Counted from the first letter of the stretch, positions 33,801-42,362 are shown. The stretch: DNA of 64,000 nt from UBA4582 sp013204195 (GCA_963925735.1 CAWUUH010000011.1:1-64000), one strand, 5' to 3'. Numbers and translations are program-made. Notes: generated from the sequence alone by a model not told the origin.

Positions 33801-35432
33801 GATGGAATCAATCGCAGGGTTTGTCACCTGGGCAAACAATTGCTTGAAGTAATCGTAAATCATACGCGACTTGTCTGACAGGCAAGCCAGCGCCGAGTCA
33901 TTGCCCATGGATCCCAGTGGGTCCCGTGCTTCCGTCACCATGGGTAGCAGCATAAATTGCATGGTTTCGACGGTGTAGCCGAATGCTTGCATCCGAGGTA
34001 CCAATGTCTCGGGAGTAAAGCCGTGGTTGTCAGCGACGGCAGGTATATCTTCCAAATTGATGGTTTGCTGTGCCAGCCATTGACCATAGGGACGCCGGTT
34101 AGCGTAGTCGGTCTTGAGTTCTTCGTCAGGAATCATTCGGCCTTGTTCAAAGTCGATGAGAAACATTTTACCCGGCTGGAGTCGGCCCTTGAGCTTGACG
34201 TTCGCGGGGTCCACCGGTAACACACCGACTTCCGATGCCATGATGACCTTGTCATCATGGGTAACATAGTAACGGCTGGGTCGTAAGCCGTTTCGATCAA
34301 GTACCGCGCCAATATAGTCGCCGTCAGTAAAGACGATAGATGCGGGGCCATCCCAAGGTTCGAGTAAGGCCGAGTGATACTCATAAAAGTCGCGTTTGTC
34401 CTGCGCCATGTTTTCGTCAGACTGCCAGGCTTCGGGAATCATCATCATGACGGCTTCGTGCAGCGAGCGCCCAGACATTAAAAGAAATTCCAAGACGTTA
34501 TCGAAGGTACCGGAATCAGAGTGTTGTGGTTCAACAATCGGGAATAGCTTGTTGATTTCCGCACCAAATAGCGGCGATTGAACCGACCCTTGGCGTGCCG
34601 TCATCATGTTTTTGTTGCCCATTAAGGTGTTGATTTCACCATTGTGGCTCATGTACCGGTTGGGCTGAGCGCGGGCCCAGGATGGGAACGTGTTTGTGCT
34701 GAATCGAGAGTGCACCATCGCCAAGTGAGTTTCGAAATGGGTGTTTTCCAGATCCGGATAAAACGGAAATAGCTGACCTGGCGTTAACATGCCTTTGTAA
34801 ACGATGACCTTGCTGGACAGGCTGCAAGCATAGACCATATGACCTTGAGTTAGATGGTCGGTGTGACGTTTCAATAATTCTGAAAACCGGCGTCGAATGA
34901 TATAGAGCGTACGTTCGAAGGCGTCGCCTTCGATGTCATTAGCGGCGATAAACAGCTGATCGATAGTGGGTTGCGCAGCCAGCGAGGCGGGGCCTATATT
35001 GGCGCCCACAGGATCAGTGGGCACTTGGCGCCAGACCAGGAATGTTTGGCCTTCTTCGGCAATAATAGTTTCGATTTGTTCTTGGCAGTAGCGTCGTTCC
35101 GCAGGATCCTGAGGCAGGAATATGTTGCCCACAGCGTAGTGTCCAGGTGCTGGCAATTCGACGCTCAGTTCGCCCGCTATTCGCCGAAAGAAACTGTGGG
35201 GCAAGGCTGTCAGCACGCCCGCGCCATCGCCGGTGTTTTCTTCAAATCCACAGCCGCCACGGTGATCCATACGCGCATTGATATGATGTGCGTCGAGCAT
35301 GATCTGATGGCTCGGCTGCCCCTTGATATTGGCGACAAAGCCGACACCGCAAGAATCTTTTTCCTGGGCAGGGTCATAGAGCCCATTTTTTTCAGGGTAA
35401 CTGCCAGGTTGTACAATCATTTTCTTATTCAT
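30852..35432 (-). CDS. gltB: Glutamate synthase large subunit
   Basis: Transfers glutamine amide nitrogen to 2-oxoglutarate; together with glnA it forms the GS-GOGAT ammonia-assimilation cycle. The 1526 residues have a 27-residue propeptide then nucleophile Cys28 (KDSCGVGFVANIKG), an N-terminal class II amidotransferase domain, a central domain, the FMN-binding synthase domain (GEGGEDPIRFD, KPGEGGELPG, GAEIGVGTIAAGV, HDGGTGASP) and the 3Fe-4S cysteines in CIMMRKCHLNTCPVG. The C-terminal GXGXG beta-helix domain is intact. A ribosome site AGAGTAGG precedes the ATG. Confidence 0.98.
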   Translation of the reverse strand: MNKKMIVQPGSYPEKNGLYDPAQEKDSCGVGFVANIKGQPSHQIMLDAHHINARMDHRGGCGFEENTGDGAGVLTALPHSFFRRIAGELSVELPAPGHYAVGNIFLPQDPAERRYCQEQIETIIAEEGQTFLVWRQVPTDPVGANIGPASLAAQPTIDQLFIAANDIEGDAFERTLYIIRRRFSELLKRHTDHLTQGHMVYACSLSSKVIVYKGMLTPGQLFPFYPDLENTHFETHLAMVHSRFSTNTFPSWARAQPNRYMSHNGEINTLMGNKNMMTARQGSVQSPLFGAEINKLFPIVEPQHSDSGTFDNVLEFLLMSGRSLHEAVMMMIPEAWQSDENMAQDKRDFYEYHSALLEPWDGPASIVFTDGDYIGAVLDRNGLRPSRYYVTHDDKVIMASEVGVLPVDPANVKLKGRLQPGKMFLIDFEQGRMIPDEELKTDYANRRPYGQWLAQQTINLEDIPAVADNHGFTPETLVPRMQAFGYTVETMQFMLLPMVTEARDPLGSMGNDSALACLSDKSRMIYDYFKQLFAQVTNPAIDSIREEVVMSLECFIGPEGNLLETTEKQANRLKMSHPILSNEELSTLRQMDYRGWRTRTIDITFEKSAGKDGLMAALARICAEATEAIEQGFSLIVLSDRNIAENAMAISALIACGAVHHHLVATHQRTRIGLIIETGEAREVHHHCLLVGYGADAINPYLAFESIWQAQRDGLLDESELSSDDEIVYGYKKAVAKGMLKVMAKMGISTLQSYKGAQIFEAVGLADEIINQCFIGTASRVQGVNFEVLFAEMLQRHHLGYPLRSSNLIPVLPNPGDIHWRREGDAHMWDPTAISSLQVATKTNSQDAYWAFAKHTNEETTRRCTFRGLLKFKSDVNGGPIPLDQVESAQEIVKRFCTGAMSFGSISAEAHESLAIAMNRLGGKSNTGEGGEDPIRFDPLPNGDSKRSAIKQVASGRFGVTIWYLANSDELQIKIIQGAKPGEGGELPGGKVDETIARIRHSTPGVGLISPPPHHDIYSIEDMAQLIHDLKNANPTARISVKLGAEIGVGTIAAGVTKAKADHLVIAGHDGGTGASPLTSIKHAGLPWELGLAEAHQTLVMNNLRSRVYLQTDGQLKTGRDVAIAALIGAEEFGFATAPLITLGCIMMRKCHLNTCPVGIATQDPELRKKFNGKPESVVNYFFMVAEEMRLIMAELGFRNVNEMVGRVDVLEMDQALQHWKAKGLDFSSILTPAAIVYDDTQVYRVMEQDHGLEKALDNDLIRLAQPALLNGEVVNIDLPVININRVVGTMLSHEVAKATHGKLLADDTINIKLTGTAGQSLGAWLAKGISITVEGDANDFVGKGLSGGRIAIYPPKVSSFVAEDNILIGNVVLYGATSGSAFFRGIAAERFCVRNSGASTVVEGIGDHGCEYMTGGRVVVLGRTGRNFGAGMSGGIAYILDRDHDFERRCNMETIGLEPLEEAADILELRNLIEQHLQYTGSNVASALLDDWDASLALFVKVMPIDYKRVLMANNAQKARIVASA

Positions 35433-35962
35433 CTATACCTACTCTTTATACCAACTATGGGATTTATCCTGCAGTCGGTAATCAGTCTGGACAGCCAGTT
35501 GGGCTGCACCGTACATCACAACATTGCTAGAGTGACTCAAGCTAAATACTAAAAAGGGGTTTGCAGAGAGAAACCTAAATGCTGCCCTTTGTTACGGCAG
35601 TCAGCCATTTATGGACGTGCCCACACCTAGCTTCGGCGGTCAAAAATAGTGCCGGATCAAGCGCCCGGTCAGACCGGCCAGAAACAATACCACCAGAACG
35701 CTAAAAGTCAAGGGTGTGGAGGTTCGGTTGCCTCCGTTTATATGTTGCAACCTGTTGAAATAAATGGATATTGCAATGCAAAAAATATGTTGGCAGGTCG
35801 CCGCAGGAGATGTGTTGTGGCCTTTGGTTTCGTGGCGATTGCGGCGAATCGGTAGCCAAGCAGACAAAAACACAGGAAATCGTACATTAAGGCGCCACAT
35901 TGACGTTGATTTGGGTATAATTCTCGGCCTTTTTAGTCGCGACTCACCCCAGAGGAATCATC
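35433..35962. other. gltB/mdh divergent intergenic region (530 bp)
   Basis: The longest gene-free gap in the window. On the plus side a TATAAT (35916-35921) lies 41 bp before the mdh ATG, but its -35 is poor. I found no NtrC site or sigma-54 -24/-12 motif in front of gltB. A minus-strand 86-codon frame at 35640-35900 has no recognisable features and is not called. The region may hold regulatory sites or a small RNA that I cannot identify by eye. Confidence 0.5.
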
Positions 35963-36940
35963 ATGAAAGAGCCAGTACGTGTAGCGGTCACCGGTGCCGC
36001 AGGACAAATCAGTTATTCATTGCTATTTCGCATTGCTGCCGGCCAGATGCTCGGCACCGATCAGCCGATTATCCTCCAACTGCTGGAGATTCCACCGGCA
36101 ATGGGTGCCTTGGGTGGCGTTGTCATGGAATTAGACGATTGTGCGTTTCCGCTGGTGCAGGGTATCGTCGCGACGGACAACCCCGATATCGCCTTTAAGG
36201 ATGCAGACTATGCCTTGCTAGTAGGATCACGGCCTCGAGGCCCGGGTATGGAGCGCAAAGACCTGCTTGAAGCCAATGCGGCGATCTTCTCTGTGCAGGG
36301 TAAGTCATTAAATGACCATGCTAAGAAGTCCGTTAAAGTGCTGGTTGTGGGCAATCCAGCCAACACCAATAGCCTCATCGCCCAGCGCAACGCACCTGAT
36401 CTTGATCCTCGGCAATTTACGGCAATGACTCGACTTGATCACAATCGGGCGCTGACTCAAATCGCTCAAAAGACCGGCAAGCATGTCACTGACGTTACGG
36501 GTCTGGCTATCTGGGGTAATCATTCCGCCACCCAATACCCTGATCTGCATCATGCCAAAGTAGCGGGTCAGGATGCTCTGAGCCTCGTTGACCAGGCCTG
36601 GATCGAATCTGACTTTATCCCGACGGTACAGCAGCGCGGTGCAGCCATTATTAAGGCGCGTGGACTATCCAGTGCGGCATCAGCTGCGAATGCGGCGATT
36701 GAGCATATGCGTGACTGGGCGCTGGGTACTCAGGGCGAAACCGTCAGCATGGGTGTTTATTCTGATGGCAGTTACGGTATCACCCAGGGCCTGATCTACT
36801 CCTTTCCTTGCACCTGCGAAAACGGCGACTGGGCCATCGTTCAGGGCTTGAGCATCAATGGCTTCAGCCAAGAAAAGATGTCGGCAACGGAAACGGAGCT
36901 GGTTGAAGAGCGTGATGCGGTTGCACACCTGCTTAAATAG
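35963..36940 (+). CDS. mdh: Malate dehydrogenase
   Basis: NAD-dependent interconversion of malate and oxaloacetate in the TCA cycle. The 325 residues are of the cytosolic-like (type 2) MDH class: NAD-binding VTGAAGQISYSLLFRIA, the GSRPRGPGMERKDLL segment with substrate-binding arginines, NPANTNSL, MTRLDHNRA and the catalytic His in IWGNHSATQYPD. An AGAGGAA ribosome site precedes the ATG. A stem-loop follows the stop. Confidence 0.97.
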   Translation: MKEPVRVAVTGAAGQISYSLLFRIAAGQMLGTDQPIILQLLEIPPAMGALGGVVMELDDCAFPLVQGIVATDNPDIAFKDADYALLVGSRPRGPGMERKDLLEANAAIFSVQGKSLNDHAKKSVKVLVVGNPANTNSLIAQRNAPDLDPRQFTAMTRLDHNRALTQIAQKTGKHVTDVTGLAIWGNHSATQYPDLHHAKVAGQDALSLVDQAWIESDFIPTVQQRGAAIIKARGLSSAASAANAAIEHMRDWALGTQGETVSMGVYSDGSYGITQGLIYSFPCTCENGDWAIVQGLSINGFSQEKMSATETELVEERDAVAHLLK

Positions 36941-36965
36941 CGGTTTGTAGTTGGCACTAGCCGAT

Positions 36966-36985
36966 ATCAGCCATGACGGGCTGAT
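36966..36985. repeat. Stem-loop after mdh
   Basis: Perfect 7-bp arms ATCAGCC / GGCTGAT around ATGACG, extended by CCGA/TCGG with a one-base bulge. No T-run follows. It lies 26 nt after the mdh stop in the convergent gap and may protect or end both transcripts. Confidence 0.5.
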
Positions 36986-37035
36986 TCGGCGATGATGCAC
37001 CGTTTGCAGCCTGACGGTGGTCTGGCCGCCGGTGT

Positions 37036-37065
37036 GCCTAGTAGGCGCCTAGTAGACGCCTAGGT
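37036..37065. repeat. 11-bp tandem repeat at the stop codon of the cupin gene
   Basis: Units GCCTAGTAGGC, GCCTAGTAGAC and a partial GCCTAGGT in a row (37036-37046, 37047-37057, 37058-37065). The TAG stop of the minus-strand gene (37060-37062) lies in the third unit, and the other units follow it downstream. Confidence 0.8.
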
Positions 37066-38340
37066 GCGCGGTACCGCAAGCAAGAGGACCGCGGGCGATG
37101 AGCCCGAGTTGACCAACCGCTGCGCGGGCGCCATCGCGCTCAACAGCATGCCGTCCTCATTGGTGATGGGCTGTCCACCGACCAGAACCTCGCCTTCCAC
37201 GCCGATTAAGATGCCGTAGTCTTGCAGCAACAATGTATGGCTGCTATTGACCGCCAGGCGAACCCGGCGCACTTCAAACTGTGGAAATTGCACGATCTGA
37301 TGGATCTCGCAACCCGCCTCGTGGGCGATGCTGATGGGCTCGGGCGCCATGTTCGAGTCAAGATTGGCGCGATTGATGGCGGTCTCTGTGTCCCAGTGCG
37401 ACTGGGTGAGGACTTTTTGCCCAAATGACAGAATGAACCGTTCATAATGGGGCGACTGAAATTCAATGACCCGCACGCCATGCTGGAGTGAGTGGGGCGT
37501 TCTGGGTTGAACCTGAATAATACTGCCTACTTCGAGCTCTTTGAGGTCGGTAAACGCTTCCATTGTATGGCGGCGTTGCAGCTCTTGTTGGTTGAGTTCG
37601 TCATCTAGCGAGGCGCGCCAGTGCTCTGCCAGAGTCGGCGCGATAATGGCGTCGAGTGCATAGCCGTTCTGTGCCTTGATCTTGTCGAGTTCAAGGTCGA
37701 TGGCTTCACGTATCGACCGATAATGATTAACGGCTGTCAGATAGGCTTGTTTGAACGCCGCTGGGGATTCGAATTCCTTAAGCTTGTCTGGGCTAAATCC
37801 ATATCTGATCTGACCCTTGCCATCGGGCCAGGCAACCTCATCCACGTGAGTGACGACGTAAACTTCGATTTTTTGTTCATGTAGTTCAAGGTACAGGTCG
37901 CCGTACACCGTCTGTTGCAGGGGGGCCAAGATCTTTAACAGAATAGGGTCTCGCGCCGTCGTCGTGCCGAGCAGGCGTTGGGGGCTCAGTGCAATAAGCC
38001 AAGGTAGCGGCGTGTTCTGGATGCTGCAAATTCCCCGTGATTCAATCCCGGTATACCAAATTTCTGCGCCCCAGGGCTTGGGTACCGTCACCTGATCCAG
38101 GCGTAATGGTGCCGTCAGATTAATCCAATCTGCAGTCATTGCGCCGGGTTCCGCGGCGATTCGACAGTACAGTTCGCCGGCTTTGAGGTGACACTCGCAG
38201 TATAATTGTAAGGTCGAGGGTTCCGCCTCGTAGTAGTTCAGGAACTCAAAATTGAAGCTGATCTGGGCATCAACTGCATCCAGCAATAGTTCCTCTATGA
38301 TCCGGGCTGGCGCAGCCACGGTGCCTAACGACTTATCCAT
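37060..38340 (-). CDS. Phosphomannose isomerase-like cupin protein
   Basis: Distantly resembles type I mannose-6-phosphate isomerase. The 426 residues from the ATG at 38340 show a PKPWGAEIWYTG segment near 85-100, LLKILAP and KIEVYVV (like the family KTEMWY strand), a helical insert, and the second cupin motif GSIIQVQPRTPHSLQHGV. The metal-binding QVHP motif of true isomerases is not recognisable and the region is shortened, so activity is uncertain. A GTG at 38382 is an alternative start but overlaps a likely -10 (TATAGT). The C-terminus ends in a tandem repeat. It stands alone, between mdh and the adaA-alkA gene. Confidence 0.65.
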   Translation of the reverse strand: MDKSLGTVAAPARIIEELLLDAVDAQISFNFEFLNYYEAEPSTLQLYCECHLKAGELYCRIAAEPGAMTADWINLTAPLRLDQVTVPKPWGAEIWYTGIESRGICSIQNTPLPWLIALSPQRLLGTTTARDPILLKILAPLQQTVYGDLYLELHEQKIEVYVVTHVDEVAWPDGKGQIRYGFSPDKLKEFESPAAFKQAYLTAVNHYRSIREAIDLELDKIKAQNGYALDAIIAPTLAEHWRASLDDELNQQELQRRHTMEAFTDLKELEVGSIIQVQPRTPHSLQHGVRVIEFQSPHYERFILSFGQKVLTQSHWDTETAINRANLDSNMAPEPISIAHEAGCEIHQIVQFPQFEVRRVRLAVNSSHTLLLQDYGILIGVEGEVLVGGQPITNEDGMLLSAMAPAQRLVNSGSSPAVLLLAVPRT

Positions 38341-38559
38341 GTTCTGACTCGAATGTTCTGGTCTGGTCCACAGTCCTCGCACTATAGGGGTCTGTGAGAT
38401 ACTGGTTGAGGTTGGTTAACGTCATATTAAATGAATTTAAGGGACTATCCATCGTTTCTGGTACGAGGCCGGGTATTGGTATCTTTCCAGGTCCGATAAC
38501 GGCTAGATCGTGATCGGCGTCGGGACTAAGATAGAGCGAGCCTTAAGTATTGTAGCCGT

Positions 38560-39987
38560 ATGAATAGTCAGGCATTCGAACTCGCACGCCAGGCCCGGGA
38601 TCCCAGATTCGACGGGCGATTTTATATCGGCGTCAAAACCACAGGTATCTATTGTCGGCCAATTTGTCGAGTACGCCTGCCTAAGCCGGAAAATGTGACG
38701 TTTTTCTCCTCCGCAGCGGCGGCGGGAATGGCTGGATTCAGACCCTGCTTACGCTGCCGGCCGGAGTCGGCACCAGGCACCCCGGCTTGGTCGGGTACCA
38801 GCACAACGGTGACTCGCGGTTTGAAATTAATTGCTGCCGGTGAGCTGGATCAGGCCGGAGTTGAGGCCTTGAGTGATCGATTAGGCGTCACTTCGAGGCA
38901 CTTGCGACGTTTGTTTGTTGCGCATTTGGGTGTCACGCCAGTAGCCATTGCCCAGACTCGACGCCTGCAAGCTGCCGCAACGTTATTGGCTCAAACCACC
39001 TTGTCTGTGGCCCAGATCGCTCATATGGCTGGATACGGGAGTGTCAGGCGCCTTAATGCCCATGTTCAAAATGTCTATGGTCGTACGCCGTCCAACTTGA
39101 GGCGCGGCTCGAAGAAGTCGCCGGTGCGGGGCTTTATCCTGCGGTTAGGCTATCGTCCACCCTTTGACTTTGCGGGTGTGCTGAATTTTCTCTCGGTACG
39201 GGGAATCCCCGGTGTTGAGTGGGTTAGCCCGTCGAGTTATGGACGATCGATTCTGGTGGATGGCCAGCCTGGCAGTTTTATGGTGTCCAACGATGCTGAA
39301 AATCACCTTTTGGTGTGCCACATCGAGCTTGCAGATCCTGCTGGTTTGATGCGAGTTCGAGGGCGTATCAAGGCGCTGTTTGATCTGGATGCCGACCCAT
39401 TGGAAATTAATCAATGTTTGACGAAAGACCCGTTATTGGCGCCATTCGTCGCGGAAAATCTGGGCCAAAGAGTACCCGGGGGCTGGGATCCCTTCGAAAT
39501 AGCCGTGCGTGCTATCGTCGGTCAGCAGATATCCGTCAAGGGTGCGACAACTGTCATGGGTCGAATAGCACAGCAATACGGCAGACTCGTGAATCAAACC
39601 CAGTTTTTCCCGTCACCGGCGGAGTTGGAAGTTCTTGATCCAATAGATTTGCCGATGCCGCGGGGCAGGGCAGCAGCCATTCAGATGTTAGCGGCGAAAG
39701 TGGCCAGCGGCGAGATTGATTTTGACCGCTTCAGTGATTCGCAAAGTTTGATTGATACATTGATTAGCATTAAGGGCATCGGCGGCTGGACGGCGCGCTA
39801 TGTCGCGATGCGTGCAATCAACGACCCCGATGCCTTTCTCCACGACGACCTGGTTCTGGCGCGAATTGCGCAACAGCGATTGGGTCTGGCAGACAGTCAG
39901 GCATTGCTGCAGCGCTCAAGCAATTGGCAACCCTGGCGAGCCTATGCGGGTATGCACCTGTGGCGCCAAGCGTCTAAAACTCAATAA
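38560..39987 (+). CDS. AdaA-AlkA fusion: methyl-phosphotriester sensor plus 3-methyladenine DNA glycosylase
   Basis: Alkylation damage sensor and repair enzyme in one 475-residue chain. Residues 1-75 form the Ada zinc domain, with Cys32 and Cys36 (GIYCRPICRV) and Cys63 and Cys66 (FRPCLRCRP); Cys32 should accept methyl from phosphotriesters. Residues about 85-185 are an AraC-type helix-turn-helix region. Residues 195-475 are AlkA-like, with a N-terminal domain and the HhH-GPD fold: GQQISVKGATT, KGIGGWTARY and catalytic Asp430 in FLHDD. It lies 23 nt before an Ogt-type methyltransferase, so the pair is probably an Ada-style regulon. No clear ribosome site or Ada box was seen. Confidence 0.92.
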   Translation: MNSQAFELARQARDPRFDGRFYIGVKTTGIYCRPICRVRLPKPENVTFFSSAAAAGMAGFRPCLRCRPESAPGTPAWSGTSTTVTRGLKLIAAGELDQAGVEALSDRLGVTSRHLRRLFVAHLGVTPVAIAQTRRLQAAATLLAQTTLSVAQIAHMAGYGSVRRLNAHVQNVYGRTPSNLRRGSKKSPVRGFILRLGYRPPFDFAGVLNFLSVRGIPGVEWVSPSSYGRSILVDGQPGSFMVSNDAENHLLVCHIELADPAGLMRVRGRIKALFDLDADPLEINQCLTKDPLLAPFVAENLGQRVPGGWDPFEIAVRAIVGQQISVKGATTVMGRIAQQYGRLVNQTQFFPSPAELEVLDPIDLPMPRGRAAAIQMLAAKVASGEIDFDRFSDSQSLIDTLISIKGIGGWTARYVAMRAINDPDAFLHDDLVLARIAQQRLGLADSQALLQRSSNWQPWRAYAGMHLWRQASKTQ

Positions 39988-40010
39988 CCGGGCAATAATA
40001 GGAGAGTGCC

Positions 40011-40490
40011 ATGCAATTTCGCTATTTGGACACCCCCATCGGTCGTCTGCTGCTGGCAGGCGATGAGGCAGGACTTCACTTGATTGGCTTGCCGCAGGGA
40101 AAGGCAATGTCGCTGCCCGCTGATTGGCTGCACGACGATGGAGCTTGTGGCGTCGCCGCGACGCAGCTGGATGAATATTTCGCCGGCCAACGGCAGACCT
40201 TTGATCTCGAGCTGCGTCCCACGGGAACTGAATTTCAGCTCGCCGTGCTCGGTGCGCTACAGAACATCCCCTACGGCCAGACCTGCACCTACAGTGACAT
40301 CGCGAAGGTCATCCACCGGCCGCGAGCGGTCAGGGCCGTGGGGGCGGCAAACGGACGGAATCCGCTACCCATTGTGATTCCCTGTCATCGTGTGATCGGT
40401 GCCGATGGCAGCTTGACGGGATTCGGCGGTGGCTTGCCTGCAAAACAGTGGTTGCTGGCCCATGAGTGCGGTTCAGACTTGTTCGGCTGA
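40011..40490 (+). CDS. ogt: Methylated-DNA-protein-cysteine S-methyltransferase
   Basis: Suicide repair protein for O6-methylguanine and O4-methylthymine. The 159 residues have the helix-turn-helix IPYGQTCTYSDIAK, Arg in RAVRAVGAANGRNP and the acceptor Cys125 in IVIPCHRVIG. It has no Ada N-terminal domain; that domain is fused to AlkA in the gene just upstream. Together they cover all functions of enteric Ada plus AlkA. It is convergent with aroA (13-nt gap). Whether it is Ogt or AdaB by ancestry is not decided. Confidence 0.95.
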   Translation: MQFRYLDTPIGRLLLAGDEAGLHLIGLPQGKAMSLPADWLHDDGACGVAATQLDEYFAGQRQTFDLELRPTGTEFQLAVLGALQNIPYGQTCTYSDIAKVIHRPRAVRAVGAANGRNPLPIVIPCHRVIGADGSLTGFGGGLPAKQWLLAHECGSDLFG

Positions 40491-40503
40491 CGCCGCCCAG
40501 GCG

Positions 40504-41796
40504 TTATGGCTTGCGCCCCGTGATTCGCTGTAACACTGAAAAATAGTCCGGGAAAGTTTTAGCCACGCACCCCGGATCATTAATCGTGATCGGGCTATCT
40601 CCGAGGGCGGCCAGGGAAAAGCACATGGCCATGCGATGATCGCCATAGGTGTCTATGGTCGCTGGCAGAATAGTCTTTGGCGGCGTGATAACGATATAGT
40701 CATCGCCGGTCTCAATCTCAGCGCCGAGCTTAACCAGTTCAGTGGCCATGGCGGTCATGCGATCTGTCTCCTTGACCCGCCAGTTATAGATGTTTCTGAT
40801 CCTGCTGGTGCCATTGGCAAACAGCGCCAGCATAGCAACGGTCATGGCGGCGTCGGGGATATGGTTGAGATCCAGATCGATAGCCTGCAGCGGCCCCCCT
40901 CGAGTGACCTCAATCCAGGACTCATGGCGAGTTACTGTTGCGCCCATCTGCTCGATGACATCGAGAAAGGCGATGTCACCCTGGACTGAATCGCGGCCCA
41001 ACCCGTTCACGCGAACAGTGCCGCCTTTGATGGCTGCGGCGGCAAAAAAATATGAGGCCGAGGATGCATCGCCTTCAATCAGGTAGTTATCCGGTGAGAC
41101 ATACTGCTGCTGGCCTTTGATATGGAATACCTGGTAGTTCTCGTGACTCGCGGTGACGCCATATTGCGCCATGATACCGAGGGTGATATCCAAGTAAGGC
41201 TTGGAAACCTGCTCGCCGATGACCTCAATGATGCTGTCCTGGTCCGCCAGCGGTAAGCTCATCAACAGAGCGGTTAGGTATTGGCTGGAAATATCGCCTC
41301 TGATACTGACACGGCCGCCACGAATTCGACCACCGGTGAGTTGAATCGGTGGGCAGCCGGGTTTGCCAAGGTATTGGACTTCGGCTCCCAATTGACGCAA
41401 GGCGTCGACCAAGTGATCGATGGGGCGTTCGCGCATGTAATCGTCACCATCGACAATAAATGTACCTTCGCACAGGCTTAACATGCTCGTCAGTGGTCGT
41501 ATGGCCGTGCCAGCGTTCCCCAGCAAAAATTTTGAGCCGTTCGGTGGTGTAAACAATTTCCCCAAGCCGGTAACCGTGCAATCGGTACCGTCCTTACTGA
41601 CGTTAACAGATACCTGCATTTGGCGCAGGGCATCGAGCATTCGCTCGGTATCATCGCTGTGCAACAGGTTGTGTAGTCTGGTCTGACCCGTCGCCAGAGC
41701 AGAAAGCAACAGTGCGCGATTTGACAGGCTCTTGGAGCCGGGCAGGCTGATTTCGCCCGCGACGTGATTTATGGGTGTGAGGAGCAGTTGGTCCAT
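40504..41796 (-). CDS. aroA: 5-enolpyruvylshikimate-3-phosphate synthase
   Basis: Joins PEP and shikimate-3-phosphate in the shikimate pathway. The 430 residues show LPGSKSLSNRALLL near the N-terminus, LLGNAGTAIRPL (class I signature, glyphosate-sensitive type Gly), DGDDYMRERPI, GDISSQYLTALLM, EGDASSASYF and NWRVKETDRM. Its first base overlaps the stop of the upstream syd gene, so the two are co-transcribed. Confidence 0.97.
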   Translation of the reverse strand: MDQLLLTPINHVAGEISLPGSKSLSNRALLLSALATGQTRLHNLLHSDDTERMLDALRQMQVSVNVSKDGTDCTVTGLGKLFTPPNGSKFLLGNAGTAIRPLTSMLSLCEGTFIVDGDDYMRERPIDHLVDALRQLGAEVQYLGKPGCPPIQLTGGRIRGGRVSIRGDISSQYLTALLMSLPLADQDSIIEVIGEQVSKPYLDITLGIMAQYGVTASHENYQVFHIKGQQQYVSPDNYLIEGDASSASYFFAAAAIKGGTVRVNGLGRDSVQGDIAFLDVIEQMGATVTRHESWIEVTRGGPLQAIDLDLNHIPDAAMTVAMLALFANGTSRIRNIYNWRVKETDRMTAMATELVKLGAEIETGDDYIVITPPKTILPATIDTYGDHRMAMCFSLAALGDSPITINDPGCVAKTFPDYFSVLQRITGRKP

Positions 41797-42362
41797 TAAT
41801 AGATTCCTGGCATTGAGGCGACAGGGGTCAGCGTGTCGAGAAATTCGGCGACGCTATTGGCAACGGTGCGCAGCGGCGGCTTACCCGGGTGTTCGAGTAA
41901 AACCTGACCCGTGAGATTGTCGATACTGAGGAATAGCTCGGAATCTTCTTCGGTGGTGGCGAAAAACACGGTGAAGGTTTCACGTCTGCGTTTTTTCACC
42001 AGGCTATGACCGATCAAATTTTCGATCAGACGATCGAAGTCTTCTGGGTTCCAAAGTTGGATCAGGCTGACATGCCCCTCATGAGCCTGGGTTTGCAGGC
42101 TACCGCTCCAGTATTGGCTGAAGTAAGCACAGATATCCGGATGAATGGCTTGCTCGAGTGCATTGGCAAGGCCGTCGAAACTCATTGGTGTTGTTTGGGG
42201 TGTCGGGCACCAGCCAACCTGTGGACCCTGTTCCTCGCGACGATGATCGAGTTCACAAGGCGAGCGCCAGTCGGGGTCAAATGGCAGCCAAAAATGACCT
42301 TCTGGCGCGACGGCCAGAGCGCGATTAACAAGGGCCTGTAGAGCGCGGTTTACGGATTCCAT
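41796..42362 (-). CDS. syd: SecY-interacting protein Syd
   Basis: Peripheral inner-membrane protein that binds SecY and monitors or proofreads assembly of the SecYEG complex. The 188 residues match the family in length; recognisable segments include LVNRAL, a middle IHPDICAYFSQYWSGSLQ followed by SLIQLWNPEDFDRLIENLIGH and VKKRRRETFTVFFATTEE, and a C-terminal AEFLDTL. Its stop overlaps the aroA start by one base. I have not seen a functional reason for the link with aroA. Confidence 0.88.
   Translation of the reverse strand: MESVNRALQALVNRALAVAPEGHFWLPFDPDWRSPCELDHRREEQGPQVGWCPTPQTTPMSFDGLANALEQAIHPDICAYFSQYWSGSLQTQAHEGHVSLIQLWNPEDFDRLIENLIGHSLVKKRRRETFTVFFATTEEDSELFLSIDNLTGQVLLEHPGKPPLRTVANSVAEFLDTLTPVASMPGIY

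Noticed and set aside
35640..35900. 86-codon minus-strand frame in the gltB/mdh gap
   Set aside because: No ribosome site or recognisable motif. The C-terminal hydrophobic stretch alone is not enough to call a gene.
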